A stretch of DNA of 64,000 nucleotides. It comes from Mesorhizobium sp. NBSH29. Lineage in GTDB: Bacteria; Pseudomonadota; Alphaproteobacteria; Rhizobiales; Rhizobiaceae. Location of the stretch: positions 1,560,501 through 1,624,500 of the forward strand of contig NZ_CP045492.1 of NCBI RefSeq assembly GCF_015500055.1. Direction: 5' to 3'. The translations under genes were made by a program, and so were the position numbers. A model generated the notes under the pieces. That model ran no database searches. It saw nothing but the letters and a program-made list of their open reading frames with translations, and was not told the origin of the DNA. This document shows, piece after piece, positions 50,948 to 58,614 of this stretch. Position 1 is the stretch's first letter; the number at the start of each line of letters is the position of its first letter.

Positions 50948-52717
50948 TTGCGCAGCATGATGCACCGGGCAGTCGTTGACATTGGCGTGTTTTCGTTCGT
51001 GCTCAACCTGCTGCTGCTCACCATGCCGCTCTACCTACTTCAAGTGTATGATCGTGTGCTGCCCTCGGCGAGCCTGGAAACACTCGTTTATCTTTCACTG
51101 ATTGCCGTCGGATCTCTTTGCTTTCTCGGTTTGATGGAGATCATTCGCTCGCTCTATGCGCTGCGCGTCGCTGCAAGCATCGATTGTGCGCTCGGCGAAG
51201 GTGTCTTCCTAGCTTTGCTTGGCAGCGAACGTGCTTCAGGCGGCGACATTCAACCGCTTCGGGATCTCGCCACGGTTCGCGGATTCATCGGTTCGAGAGG
51301 GCTGACCACGCTCTTCGACCTGCCTTTTGCCCCGCTATTCGTGGTTCTGTTGTTTTTTGTCCATCCTCTGCTCTTCTGGGTGACCCTAGCGGGGGCCGGC
51401 GTTCTCATCCTCATCATGGTGGCCAATCAAGTTGCCACCGCAAAATCGGGTCGCGAATGGATGGCATTGTCCTCCGCAGCAAATGCACTCGCGCAGGCCT
51501 TCGCCCGCAACGCTGACAGTGTGCGAGCGCTGGGAATGCGCTCGAACACGGTGGAACACTGGGGCAGGAGGTTTGCCTATGGCCTTAGGGTTCAGGCCCG
51601 TTCTGCATCAATCAACGCGGCATTTGGAGGAGTATCGCGGGTCGTTCGCATGCTTCTGCAACTGGCAATTCTTGGCGTGGGCGCGCTTCTGGTCCTGCGA
51701 GGCGAGATGACGGCCGGAATGATCTTCGCTTCGTCCATCATCTCCGGACGGGCGCTGCAGCCGCTCGATCAACTGATAGGGGGATGGCAGCAAACCAGCG
51801 ATGCCCGCCACGCCTGGCGCAGAATCAGGCAATTGGTCGCGCCGGCGGGACAGGAGCCGGCAGCCAGAACGCAATTGCCGATGCCGCAAGGCGCCATCTC
51901 GGTTCACAATCTCGTCTACAGCGCACAGGCCGCCCAGCCAGGCAGCGACGCGATCCTGAAACGGCTCAACTTCTCCATCAAGTCGGGCGAATCCGTCGCT
52001 TTGATCGGTCCAAGCCGGGCCGGCAAGAGCAGCCTGGCGCGGCTGCTCGTTGGAGCGGCTTTGCCAACGCATGGATCTGTCCGGATTGACGATGCCGATA
52101 TCCGGACCTGGGATGCCGAGCAACTGGGGCGCCATATCGGCTATCTTGCGCAGGATGTTCAGCTCTTTCCCGGGACCATTGCAGAAAACATCAGCCGGTT
52201 CGCGGTCGCTCCCGATGATGCGGGCATCATCACTGCGGCCCAGCGCGCCCATGCTCACGCATTGATCCTGTCTCAACGGGAGGGCTATCAGACGCAAATC
52301 GATCCGTCCGGTGCGACGCTGTCGGGCGGGGAGCGACAGCGCATCGGTTTGGCACGCGCCTTCTATGGTTCGCCGCAGTTGCTGGTTCTCGACGAGCCCA
52401 ATGCTAATCTGGACAATGATGGCGAGGCAGCGCTCGCAACAGCGTTGGAAGAGGCAAGACAGGGCGGAACCACGGTGGTGATTGTTACGCACCGAATGCC
52501 GATCGCCGCCAAATGCGATCGGGTGATGCTGCTGCGCGCAGGGACGATCGAAGCGCTTGGTCCGAGCGAGGAGGTTCTGCGCAATCTGGCGGCGCACCGC
52601 AATGCGCCGGACAAGGCTGCGCAGGCGACCTCCCTTGCCACCATCAATCTCGCAAACGGCATCACCGGCCAGTACCGAACCCAGTTGCGCACGCCGGGAA
52701 GCGGGGGCGCGTTGTGA
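50948..52717 (+). CDS. Type I secretion system permease/ATPase (PrtD/PrsD-like)
   Basis: Inner-membrane ABC exporter of 589 residues from TTG at 50948, which follows GGGGGGAG; an ATG at 50957 is the alternative. Five or six membrane helices cover residues 10-270, starting with the family motif FSFVLNLLLLTMPLYLLQVYDRVLP (here given in parts: LNLLLLTMPLYLLQVYDRVL). The ATPase domain has Walker A GPSRAGKSSL near residue 355, signature LSGGERQRIG near 457 and Walker B LLVLDEPNANLD near 478, the PrtD subfamily variant. PrtD/PrsD proteins export RTX enzymes without signal peptides. The two RTX glycosidases a few kb upstream are the obvious cargo. Confidence 0.92.
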   Translation: MRSMMHRAVVDIGVFSFVLNLLLLTMPLYLLQVYDRVLPSASLETLVYLSLIAVGSLCFLGLMEIIRSLYALRVAASIDCALGEGVFLALLGSERASGGDIQPLRDLATVRGFIGSRGLTTLFDLPFAPLFVVLLFFVHPLLFWVTLAGAGVLILIMVANQVATAKSGREWMALSSAANALAQAFARNADSVRALGMRSNTVEHWGRRFAYGLRVQARSASINAAFGGVSRVVRMLLQLAILGVGALLVLRGEMTAGMIFASSIISGRALQPLDQLIGGWQQTSDARHAWRRIRQLVAPAGQEPAARTQLPMPQGAISVHNLVYSAQAAQPGSDAILKRLNFSIKSGESVALIGPSRAGKSSLARLLVGAALPTHGSVRIDDADIRTWDAEQLGRHIGYLAQDVQLFPGTIAENISRFAVAPDDAGIITAAQRAHAHALILSQREGYQTQIDPSGATLSGGERQRIGLARAFYGSPQLLVLDEPNANLDNDGEAALATALEEARQGGTTVVIVTHRMPIAAKCDRVMLLRAGTIEALGPSEEVLRNLAAHRNAPDKAAQATSLATINLANGITGQYRTQLRTPGSGGAL

Positions 52718-54027
52718 GTGCGACCGACACCCATTGGCAGGACATGGTGTCCAGCAGTGCGAAGCGCCCGCGTTTGGCCGGATATCTCGCCATCATCGGC
52801 TTTGTCGCGGGCTTTGGCTATTGGGCGGCAACAGTGCCATTGTCGGGCGCTGCCCTCGCGCCGGGGATCATCGCCGCTGCCGGCAGAAATGTTCAGGTAC
52901 AGCATCTTGAAGGGGGCATTGTCGCAGAGATCCATGTGACGGAGGGGAGCCGAGTTTCCTCGGGGCAGAGCATGCTCGTTCTCGATCCGACCCAGGCCAA
53001 GACGCAGCTCAACCGCCTCCTGCAGAAATGGGTTTCCTTCCAGGCAATGATCGCCCGGCTGGTGGCGGAGCGCGACGCGCTGGACACGCTTCCGCAGATA
53101 CCCGCGTCACCTTTTGCGTTCGAGATCGATGGGGCGATTCTGGAGGATCAGCGGAAGGAGTTTTTCGCGCGTCTCGAGCGTTATCAAGCGGAACGGGCGA
53201 TCCTCAATCTGCGTGTCACGACGCTTGAGGAAGCCCGGAGAGGGCTCGATGCACAACAAGTCTCGGTTGAAGAACAGCTCGCCATCGTCGCCGACGAACT
53301 GGCGCGCAAGAAATCCCTTGTCGAAAAGGGTCTCACCAATCGTTTCGAGTACACGCAGATGCTCCGCAACCAGGCCGATCTCATCGGCCAGAAGGGCATC
53401 ACCGCCTCCGAGATTGCGTCTAGCGACACCCAGCGACTGGAAGCGGTCGAGCAGCTCGCGCGTCTTGCGACTAAGAGGGTGGAGGATGCCGTCTCACGGC
53501 TGAATGAGATACGTGCGTCACTGGTTGACGTTGAAGAGCAGATGTTTGCGGCACATGACATACTTCAGAGAACCGTAGTCCGTGCGCCTGTCGATGGAAT
53601 TGTGGTTACGTCGCTCTACAATTCGGTTGGCAGCGTCATCGCTCCAGCGGAAAAGGTGATCGAACTCCTGCCTACAACCCGGAAACTGATTATTGACGCA
53701 CGGTTGCGGCCGCAAGATGTGGACAGTGTTAAAGTGGGACAGTCGGCGAGGTTGCGCTTGTCCGCCCTTAATATGCGCCTCACTCCCGAAATATCAGGAG
53801 AAGTCGCGCTGGTATCTGCAGATCGTTTGGTCGATGAAGTAACTCAGGAGCCCTACTATCAGGCCCGGGTGGAGATCGCAGATCAGTTGCCACCACCGGT
53901 CACGAAAGACCGCCTATACCCGGGAATGCCGGTTGAGGCATTCATCAACACAGGCGAGCGAACCTTCTTCGCCTATCTGGCACGCCCCATACTGGATTCA
54001 TTCAACAGGGCATTCATTGAAGAATAG
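52714..54027 (+). CDS. Type I secretion membrane fusion protein (HlyD/PrtE/PrsE family)
   Basis: Periplasmic adaptor of 437 residues. GTG at 52714 overlaps the exporter stop (GTGA), and the long upstream open frame is a shadow of the exporter gene. One membrane helix lies near residues 22-42 (LAGYLAIIGFVAGFGYWAA), then the lipoyl-like hairpin QVQHLEGGIVAEIHVTEGSRV near residue 62, a long alpha-helical coiled coil (about 90-290), the second lipoyl half with VRAPVDGIVVTSL near residue 292 and a beta-barrel C-terminus with YPGMPVEAFINTGERT. No outer-membrane TolC gene is present in the island, so a chromosomal one must complete the channel. Confidence 0.92.
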   Translation: MSATDTHWQDMVSSSAKRPRLAGYLAIIGFVAGFGYWAATVPLSGAALAPGIIAAAGRNVQVQHLEGGIVAEIHVTEGSRVSSGQSMLVLDPTQAKTQLNRLLQKWVSFQAMIARLVAERDALDTLPQIPASPFAFEIDGAILEDQRKEFFARLERYQAERAILNLRVTTLEEARRGLDAQQVSVEEQLAIVADELARKKSLVEKGLTNRFEYTQMLRNQADLIGQKGITASEIASSDTQRLEAVEQLARLATKRVEDAVSRLNEIRASLVDVEEQMFAAHDILQRTVVRAPVDGIVVTSLYNSVGSVIAPAEKVIELLPTTRKLIIDARLRPQDVDSVKVGQSARLRLSALNMRLTPEISGEVALVSADRLVDEVTQEPYYQARVEIADQLPPPVTKDRLYPGMPVEAFINTGERTFFAYLARPILDSFNRAFIEE

Positions 54028-54188
54028 AATTTCTTCGGTTTGATCGTCGGCCGCCAATTCCTCGCCGGACCCAACTGAACCGCGCCGAGTTTGCCGGAGG
54101 CTCCAGCTTCTTAGAAAGTGGAGCCATGGACTTGCCCGGGAAAAATGGAGGGACTTTCTGCTAACGCTAAGCGCTACAGGAGGACCCG

Positions 54189-54479
54189 ATGGTCAAACAG
54201 GTACAACGGACATTTACGGACGATTTCAAGAAGGAAGCGGTTCGGCTGACGGAAACGAGTGGTCGCACGGTTGCTAAGGTTGCTGATGATTTGGGGATAG
54301 GATTGTCGAGCCTTACACGCTGGAAACGCATGTATCGGGAGGCCGATCTGTTATCCGGTCCGCATGAGGATACGGCCAAGGAAATCGCGCGGTTGCGCAA
54401 GGAGAACGAGATCCTGCGTCAAGAGCGCGAGATCCTGAAACGGGCCGCAACTTTTTTCGCCAAGGAGGGAAGTCGATGA
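54189..54479 (+). CDS. IS3-family transposase OrfA (helix-turn-helix subunit)
   Basis: A 96-residue protein with an N-terminal HTH (FTDDFKKEAVRLTETSGRTVAKVADDLGI in two parts: FKKEAVRLTE and TVAKVADDLGIGLSSLTRW) and a C-terminal leucine zipper (ARLRKENEILRQEREILKRA). AGGAGG lies before the ATG. Near its end, T TTT TTC at 54452-54458 is a canonical -1 slippery heptamer. The -1 frame is open from there into orfB, so an OrfAB fusion transposase can be made. Confidence 0.9.
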   Translation: MVKQVQRTFTDDFKKEAVRLTETSGRTVAKVADDLGIGLSSLTRWKRMYREADLLSGPHEDTAKEIARLRKENEILRQEREILKRAATFFAKEGSR

Positions 54480-55342
54480 GGTTCAAGCTCATTGATGAGG
54501 CGAAGAAGGAATTCCCCATGCATCGCCTGTGTAATATTCTTGGTGTCAGTGAGAGCGGGTATTTTGCCTGGAAGGAGCGTCCCGCCAGTCGCCGTCAAAA
54601 CGAGGATCTGATCCTGCTTGCGCATATCCGCTCACAGTTCTCGACATCGCACGAGACTTACGGTGCACCGCGTATGCATGTTGAGCTCATGGAAGACGGC
54701 CTTGATGTTGGCCGCCACCGCGTCGCCCGACTGATGCGCGACAACGGTCTGAAGGCCCTGCAGAAGCGCCGCTACAAGAAAACCACTGACAGTGGCCACG
54801 GCAGCCCGGTCGCTCCCAATGTGCTGGACCAGGACTTCACATGCGAAGGGACCGATCAGAAACGGGGTGTCGATATCAGCTACATCTGGACCGCCGAGGG
54901 CTGGCTCTATTTGGCCATCGTGCTTGATCTATACTCCCGGCGCATCGTCGGCTGGGCGACGAGCGACCGGCTGAAGAAAGGCCTGGCGCTGAACGCCCTG
55001 CGACGAGCAATTGCGCTACGCCAGCCAATGCCTGGGCTGATCCATCATTCGGACCGCGGCGGTCAATATTGTTCGCACGACTACCTGAAGCTGCTGAAGG
55101 CCCACGGCATGACCGCCTCGATGAGCGGCAATGGAAATTGTTACGACAATGCCATGGTCGAGACCGTGTTCAAGACGATCAAAAGCGAAATGGTCTGGAG
55201 AACGATCTTCCAGACCCGTGCAGCCGCAGAATTGGCCCTTGGCCGATACATCGATGGCTTCTACAATCCACGCCGGCGACACTCCGCATTGACATATAAA
55301 TCGCCGGTATCATTCGAGGCCATGATGGCCGTTACAGAGTGA
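54476..55342 (+). CDS. IS3-family transposase OrfB (rve integrase core)
   Basis: Catalytic subunit of 288 residues. An HTH_21-like region (HETYGAPRMHVELMEDG near residue 59) precedes the DDE core: Asp in VDISYIWTAEGWLYLA near residue 134, Asp in LIHHSDRGGQYCSHDYLKLL near residue 194 and Glu in YDNAMVETVFKTIKSE near residue 230. The C-terminus has YNPRRRHSALTYKSP. The gene is full length with no breaks, and AAGGAGGG lies upstream of its ATG, which also allows separate initiation. It is likely active. Confidence 0.92.
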   Translation: MRFKLIDEAKKEFPMHRLCNILGVSESGYFAWKERPASRRQNEDLILLAHIRSQFSTSHETYGAPRMHVELMEDGLDVGRHRVARLMRDNGLKALQKRRYKKTTDSGHGSPVAPNVLDQDFTCEGTDQKRGVDISYIWTAEGWLYLAIVLDLYSRRIVGWATSDRLKKGLALNALRRAIALRQPMPGLIHHSDRGGQYCSHDYLKLLKAHGMTASMSGNGNCYDNAMVETVFKTIKSEMVWRTIFQTRAAAELALGRYIDGFYNPRRRHSALTYKSPVSFEAMMAVTE

Positions 55343-55357
55343 AAGCCTCTCCACAAA

Positions 55358-55891
55358 ATGCTGGCAAGTCCAAGTCGAGAGACCGTTCGGAAGTGGCTGG
55401 CCGGTGAAGCTCGTCCGCGTCACAAGAAGATGACGGCATTAGCGAAGATCGTTCAGGCAGACGAGGCTTGGTTGGCACTTGGCAAGACCCCGGATACATC
55501 CGGTATAGAGCCTGAGGAACGTGTGCGAAACCTCGACGGTGCTGTCTACTACGTCGCGGGTCTGATGGGGCTCTACGGCGCTTCGGTTGCCTTCGCTAAC
55601 CCAAGCGACAAGAAGATGAGCCACCACGACTTCTTCATTGCACTCGCTAAAGATTCGAATGGTGCGCGCTTCGTAATCCTGACAGGGTTCGAGAGCGTGA
55701 CCGTTATAGGTGTCCTGCAACGGTCCGATCTCCAGTTCGATCTCTTCCGTCTGACGACGGCTGCAATCGGCAAGTACGGCTCCCGAAAGGGTGGCTTTGT
55801 GGAACTCACGTCCATTGATCATGGCAGCATTCTTAAAGCGAAAACGGAAGACTGCCCTAAACTTGAGACGTTCCGGGACTTCCTGATTTGA
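55358..55891 (+). pseudogene. XRE-type regulator truncated by the IS3 element
   Basis: The open frame gives 177 residues starting inside the IS3 right inverted repeat. The first residues SRETVRKWLAGEARPRHKKMTALAKIV are the second half of an XRE/Cro-type helix-turn-helix (quoted here as SRETVRKWLAGEARP and MTALAKIVQADEAWLALG). The first helices are missing and are not found on the other side of the IS. The C-terminal 110 residues (LMGLYGASVAFANP, FVILTGFESVTVIGV) belong to no family I can name. It was probably the phage- or island-type regulator next to attR. Confidence 0.72.
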
Positions 55892-55930
55892 GGCGGGACA
55901 GATTGGGCAGCGAGGACCCCTCACGGGGAC

Positions 55931-55951
55931 TGCAGTAACTATTGCGGTAAC
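55931..55951 (+). repeat. Right copy of 21-bp near-repeat (candidate integrase arm site)
   Basis: TGCAGTAACTATTGCGGTAAC, 18 of 21 identical to 38322-38342 and in the same orientation, 57 bases before attR. The presence of one copy just inside each island end supports these as functional sites of the original integration module. Confidence 0.55.
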
Positions 55952-56007
55952 TAACATTCTTAATTGAGGGAAATTGAAGTAATAACAGGCTGTTAAGAAG
56001 AAGAAAT

Positions 56008-56024
56008 GAGTCACCTAAGCGGCA
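56008..56024. repeat. attR: 17-bp direct repeat of tRNA-Thr 3' end
   Basis: An exact copy of 38168-38184 (GAGTCACCTAAGCGGCA), not followed by CCA or by any tRNA body. It marks the right end of the island, eight bases beyond the stop codon of the minus-strand HAD gene. Confidence 0.88.
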
Positions 56025-56031
56025 GCCGCCC

Positions 56032-56739
56032 CTACTTCCTTCCCGCCAAAAACTCCGGCAGTTCTGCCACCGAGCCCAAGATCACGTCGGCTGAGGCCAG
56101 CGTCTCGGCTGTGCCGGTGCCTGAGAGGACGCCGATGGCGAGGCCGGCGCCGCCGGCGCGGGCCATGTCGAGGTCGTGGCGGTTGTCGCCCACCATGGCG
56201 AGTTCGGCGGGTTTCAGGCCGGTGAGGTCGCAAAAGGCGTAGATGGCGTCGGGTGCCGGTTTCGGGTTGGCGACCGCATCATAGCCATAGGCGGCGACAA
56301 ACATCTGGGCGATGCCGAGCGCCAGCAGCGTCTTTTCCGCACCGCCGGTGGAATCATTGGTGGCGACGCCGAGCTTCAGCCCGCTGGCGTGGAGCGTGGC
56401 AACCGCCTCACGCGCGCCGAGCAGGGGGACGGCCTGCAACGCTCCCTCGGTGGCAGAAATCGTATCGAAAAGCGTCACCAGCTCGCGTCGTTCCACATCG
56501 GTTGCCTGGGGATACCAAAGCGCCACAATGTCGGCATTGGTGCCGGCCGCAAACACCGAGTCGGCGCGGAAGCGATTATGGGCAAAATCATAGCCTGCTT
56601 CTTCCATCAGAAGGTTGGCGCGGGTGCGGTCCTGGTCGGCGGCCTTGTGTGCCATGCGCGTGCCGATAGCGAACCAAGTCGCCTGAAAATCGACCAGCGT
56701 GCCGTCCTTGTCAAACAGAATGCCTTTGATTTTAGCCAT
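56032..56739 (-). CDS. HAD-family phosphatase (phosphoglycolate phosphatase-like)
   Basis: Haloacid dehalogenase-type hydrolase of 235 residues. Motif I is LFDKDGTLVDF (residues 8-18; the nucleophile position is Asp in DKDGT), motif II VATNDST near residue 126, and motifs III/IV are KPAPDAIYAF near 160 and MVGDNRHDLDMARAGGA near 182. The cap region (residues 20-90) is helical, as in subfamily IA such as Gph. It starts one base from the pgi stop, so the two form an operon, pgi first. Substrate not known; a small phosphorylated sugar or acid is likely. Confidence 0.85.
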   Translation of the reverse strand: MAKIKGILFDKDGTLVDFQATWFAIGTRMAHKAADQDRTRANLLMEEAGYDFAHNRFRADSVFAAGTNADIVALWYPQATDVERRELVTLFDTISATEGALQAVPLLGAREAVATLHASGLKLGVATNDSTGGAEKTLLALGIAQMFVAAYGYDAVANPKPAPDAIYAFCDLTGLKPAELAMVGDNRHDLDMARAGGAGLAIGVLSGTGTAETLASADVILGSVAELPEFLAGRK

Positions 56740-56740
56740 C

Positions 56741-58384
56741 TCAGTACGCGCCTCTCAAATGATGGATGTGCCGCACCAGCCCGGCTGTGGAGGCATCGTT
56801 CGTGTCCGGGTTCTGCTTGCCTTCAACCACCGGCAGCAGGTTTGTGGCCAGCTCCTTGCCCAGTTCCACGCCCCATTGGTCAAAGGCGTTGATGCCAAAC
56901 AGCTGCGCCTCGACAAACACCCGATGTTCGTAGAGCGCAATCAGCCGGCCAAGCGTTTTCGGGTCGAGCAGCCGATAGAGCAGGGTCACCGATGGACGAT
57001 TGCCGGGAAAGACACGGTGCGGCGCGATGGTGTCAATGTCGCTTTGGCTCATGCCAGAAGCCTTCATCTGTGCCTGTGCCTCTTCCAGCGTGCGCCCCTT
57101 CATCAGCGCTTCCGATTGCGCCAGGCAGTTAGCCAGAAGCAGATCGTGATGATGCTGAAGCTCTGGCTCATGGCCTTTCGCCGCTGCCAGAAATTCCACC
57201 GGGATCACATCGGTGCCCTGATGCAGAAGCTGGAAAAATGCGTGCTGGCCATTGGTGCCGGGCTCGCCCCACACCAGTGGTCCGGTAGGCGTCGTGACTG
57301 ACGTGCCGTCCAGCGTCACCCGCTTGCCGTTCGATTCCATGTCGAGCTGTTGCAGATAGGCCGGCAGCCGCGAAAGCCGCTGCTCATAGGGAATGACAGC
57401 ACGCGCCGGATAGCCGCAGACCACGCGGTGGAAATAGCCGATCAGCCCCATCACAACCGGGATGTTCTCCAGCATCGGCGCACTGGCAAAATGCGTATCC
57501 ATCTCATGTGCACCCGCCAGAAAGCGTTTGAAGTTTTCCGGTCCGATGGCGATCATGATCGGCAACCCGATGGCGCCCCAGAGGGAATAGCGGCCGCCGA
57601 CCCAATCCCAGAAACCGAACACGCGATCAGGCGCAATGCCGAACTTTTGCACCTTCTCAAGGGCGGTCGAGACCGCGCAGAAGTGGTGGGTCACTGCGTC
57701 AGGCCCAAGTGCCGCTTCCACCCAGCGCCGCGCGCTCTCGGCATTGGTCATCGTCTCCACGGTGGTGAAGGTTTTTGAGGCAATGATGAAAAGCGTCGTG
57801 TCAGGCGTCAGCGCGCAAAGCGTGTCGTGGATATGCGCGCCGTCGACATTGGAAACGTAATGCGCGCGCGGCCCGTCATGATAGGGCGCCAGCGCCAGCG
57901 TTGCCATGGCCGGGCCAAGATCGGAGCCACCAATACCGATATTGACAATGTCGGTGATTTTCGCGCCGGTAGCACCCGTCATACTGCCGCTGCGTACGGC
58001 ACCGGCAAATTTTGCCATCGCCGCCAGCACAGAGTGGACGTCGCGGGTCACGTCCTCGCCGTCCAGCATCACGGGGGTGCCCTCCGGTGCCCTCAGTGCC
58101 GTGTGCAGCACCGCGCGCTTTTCAGTGGCGTTGATCTTCTCGCCCGAAAACATGGCGTCGCGGCGCTGTTTCAAGCCCGCGGCTTCTGCAAGCCCCGCAA
58201 GCCCGGTCATGGTATCGGAATCCACCGCACATTTCGACCAGTCGAAGAGCAAGTCACCGAGCGACAGCGAAAAAGCGTCGAAGCGCTGCGGATCATCGGC
58301 AAAGGCATCACGCATATCCATGCCGGTGCCGGCATGTGCTTTCAGCGCGGCGATCCGCGCGGCCATCCCGCTATGTCCAGCCAT
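56741..58384 (-). CDS. pgi: Glucose-6-phosphate isomerase
   Basis: Interconverts glucose 6-phosphate and fructose 6-phosphate, 547 residues. ATG at 58384 has GAGGAA eight bases upstream; an open extension to 58402 is not needed. Signatures: [18 protein letters not shown] near residue 148, [13 protein letters not shown] near residue 204, [20 protein letters not shown] near residue 258 and the C-terminal GVELGKELA motif near residue 509 with catalytic Lys. Glu in MESNGKR and His in [19 protein letters not shown] complete the active site. Confidence 0.95.
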   Translation of the reverse strand: MAGHSGMAARIAALKAHAGTGMDMRDAFADDPQRFDAFSLSLGDLLFDWSKCAVDSDTMTGLAGLAEAAGLKQRRDAMFSGEKINATEKRAVLHTALRAPEGTPVMLDGEDVTRDVHSVLAAMAKFAGAVRSGSMTGATGAKITDIVNIGIGGSDLGPAMATLALAPYHDGPRAHYVSNVDGAHIHDTLCALTPDTTLFIIASKTFTTVETMTNAESARRWVEAALGPDAVTHHFCAVSTALEKVQKFGIAPDRVFGFWDWVGGRYSLWGAIGLPIMIAIGPENFKRFLAGAHEMDTHFASAPMLENIPVVMGLIGYFHRVVCGYPARAVIPYEQRLSRLPAYLQQLDMESNGKRVTLDGTSVTTPTGPLVWGEPGTNGQHAFFQLLHQGTDVIPVEFLAAAKGHEPELQHHHDLLLANCLAQSEALMKGRTLEEAQAQMKASGMSQSDIDTIAPHRVFPGNRPSVTLLYRLLDPKTLGRLIALYEHRVFVEAQLFGINAFDQWGVELGKELATNLLPVVEGKQNPDTNDASTAGLVRHIHHLRGAY

Positions 58385-58614
58385 GCAGAAACTTCCTCTC
58401 AAATCCCAGTGCTATCAGACCGCTTCCGCTTGTTTAATGACAGCGCAGGCCAACCGCAAATGCCGATTGCATCGGTTGCTGCTCAATGGTCCAAGCCGGA
58501 TGGTTCACTGGCATAAATCCTTTCGATTAGAAAAATTCATTGGTGCAATCCTTTGGACCAGGAATACTAATCAATGTGCCAGCTGCCGCAGCGGGACGGA
58601 GGGGATTGAAGCGT
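58385..58614. promoter_or_regulatory. Divergent pgi/mocR region with TGGTCCA half-sites
   Basis: 230 bases between divergent genes. TGGTCCA at 58487-58493 and its reverse complement TGGACCA at 58554-58560 flank weaker variants TGGTTCA (58501-58507) and TGGTGCA (58541-58547). The same exact half-sites recur upstream of the methyltransferase gene. This spacing pattern fits autoregulation by the MocR protein encoded just downstream. The regulator assignment is an inference. Confidence 0.55.

Larger units (their letters stand above)
54127..55372 (+). mobile_element. IS3-family insertion sequence, about 1.25 kb
   Basis: The ends are TGGACTTGCC (54127-54136) and GGCAAGTCCA (55363-55372), with similarity continuing inward (GGAGGGACTTTC against GAAAGCCTCTCC reversed). 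Two overlapping genes, orfA and orfB, fill it. No matching 3-4 base target duplication is visible. The right end lies inside the start region of a regulator gene, whose N-terminal coding part is missing. Confidence 0.82.
38168..56024. mobile_element. tRNA-Thr genomic island carrying RTX glycosidases and a type I secretion system
   Basis: Bounded by the exact 17-bp direct repeat (38168-38184 and 56008-56024), the island is about 17.8 kb. It starts with a broken P4-like integrase next to the tRNA, holds an IS6-family and an IS3-family element, a dehydratase/aminotransferase pair, two RTX glycoside hydrolases, two Gfo/Idh/MocA genes, a type I secretion ABC transporter and membrane fusion protein, and a truncated regulator. 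The right boundary lies eight bases past the stop codon of the HAD phosphatase gene, so the old order was tRNA-Thr, HAD, pgi. Confidence 0.87.
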
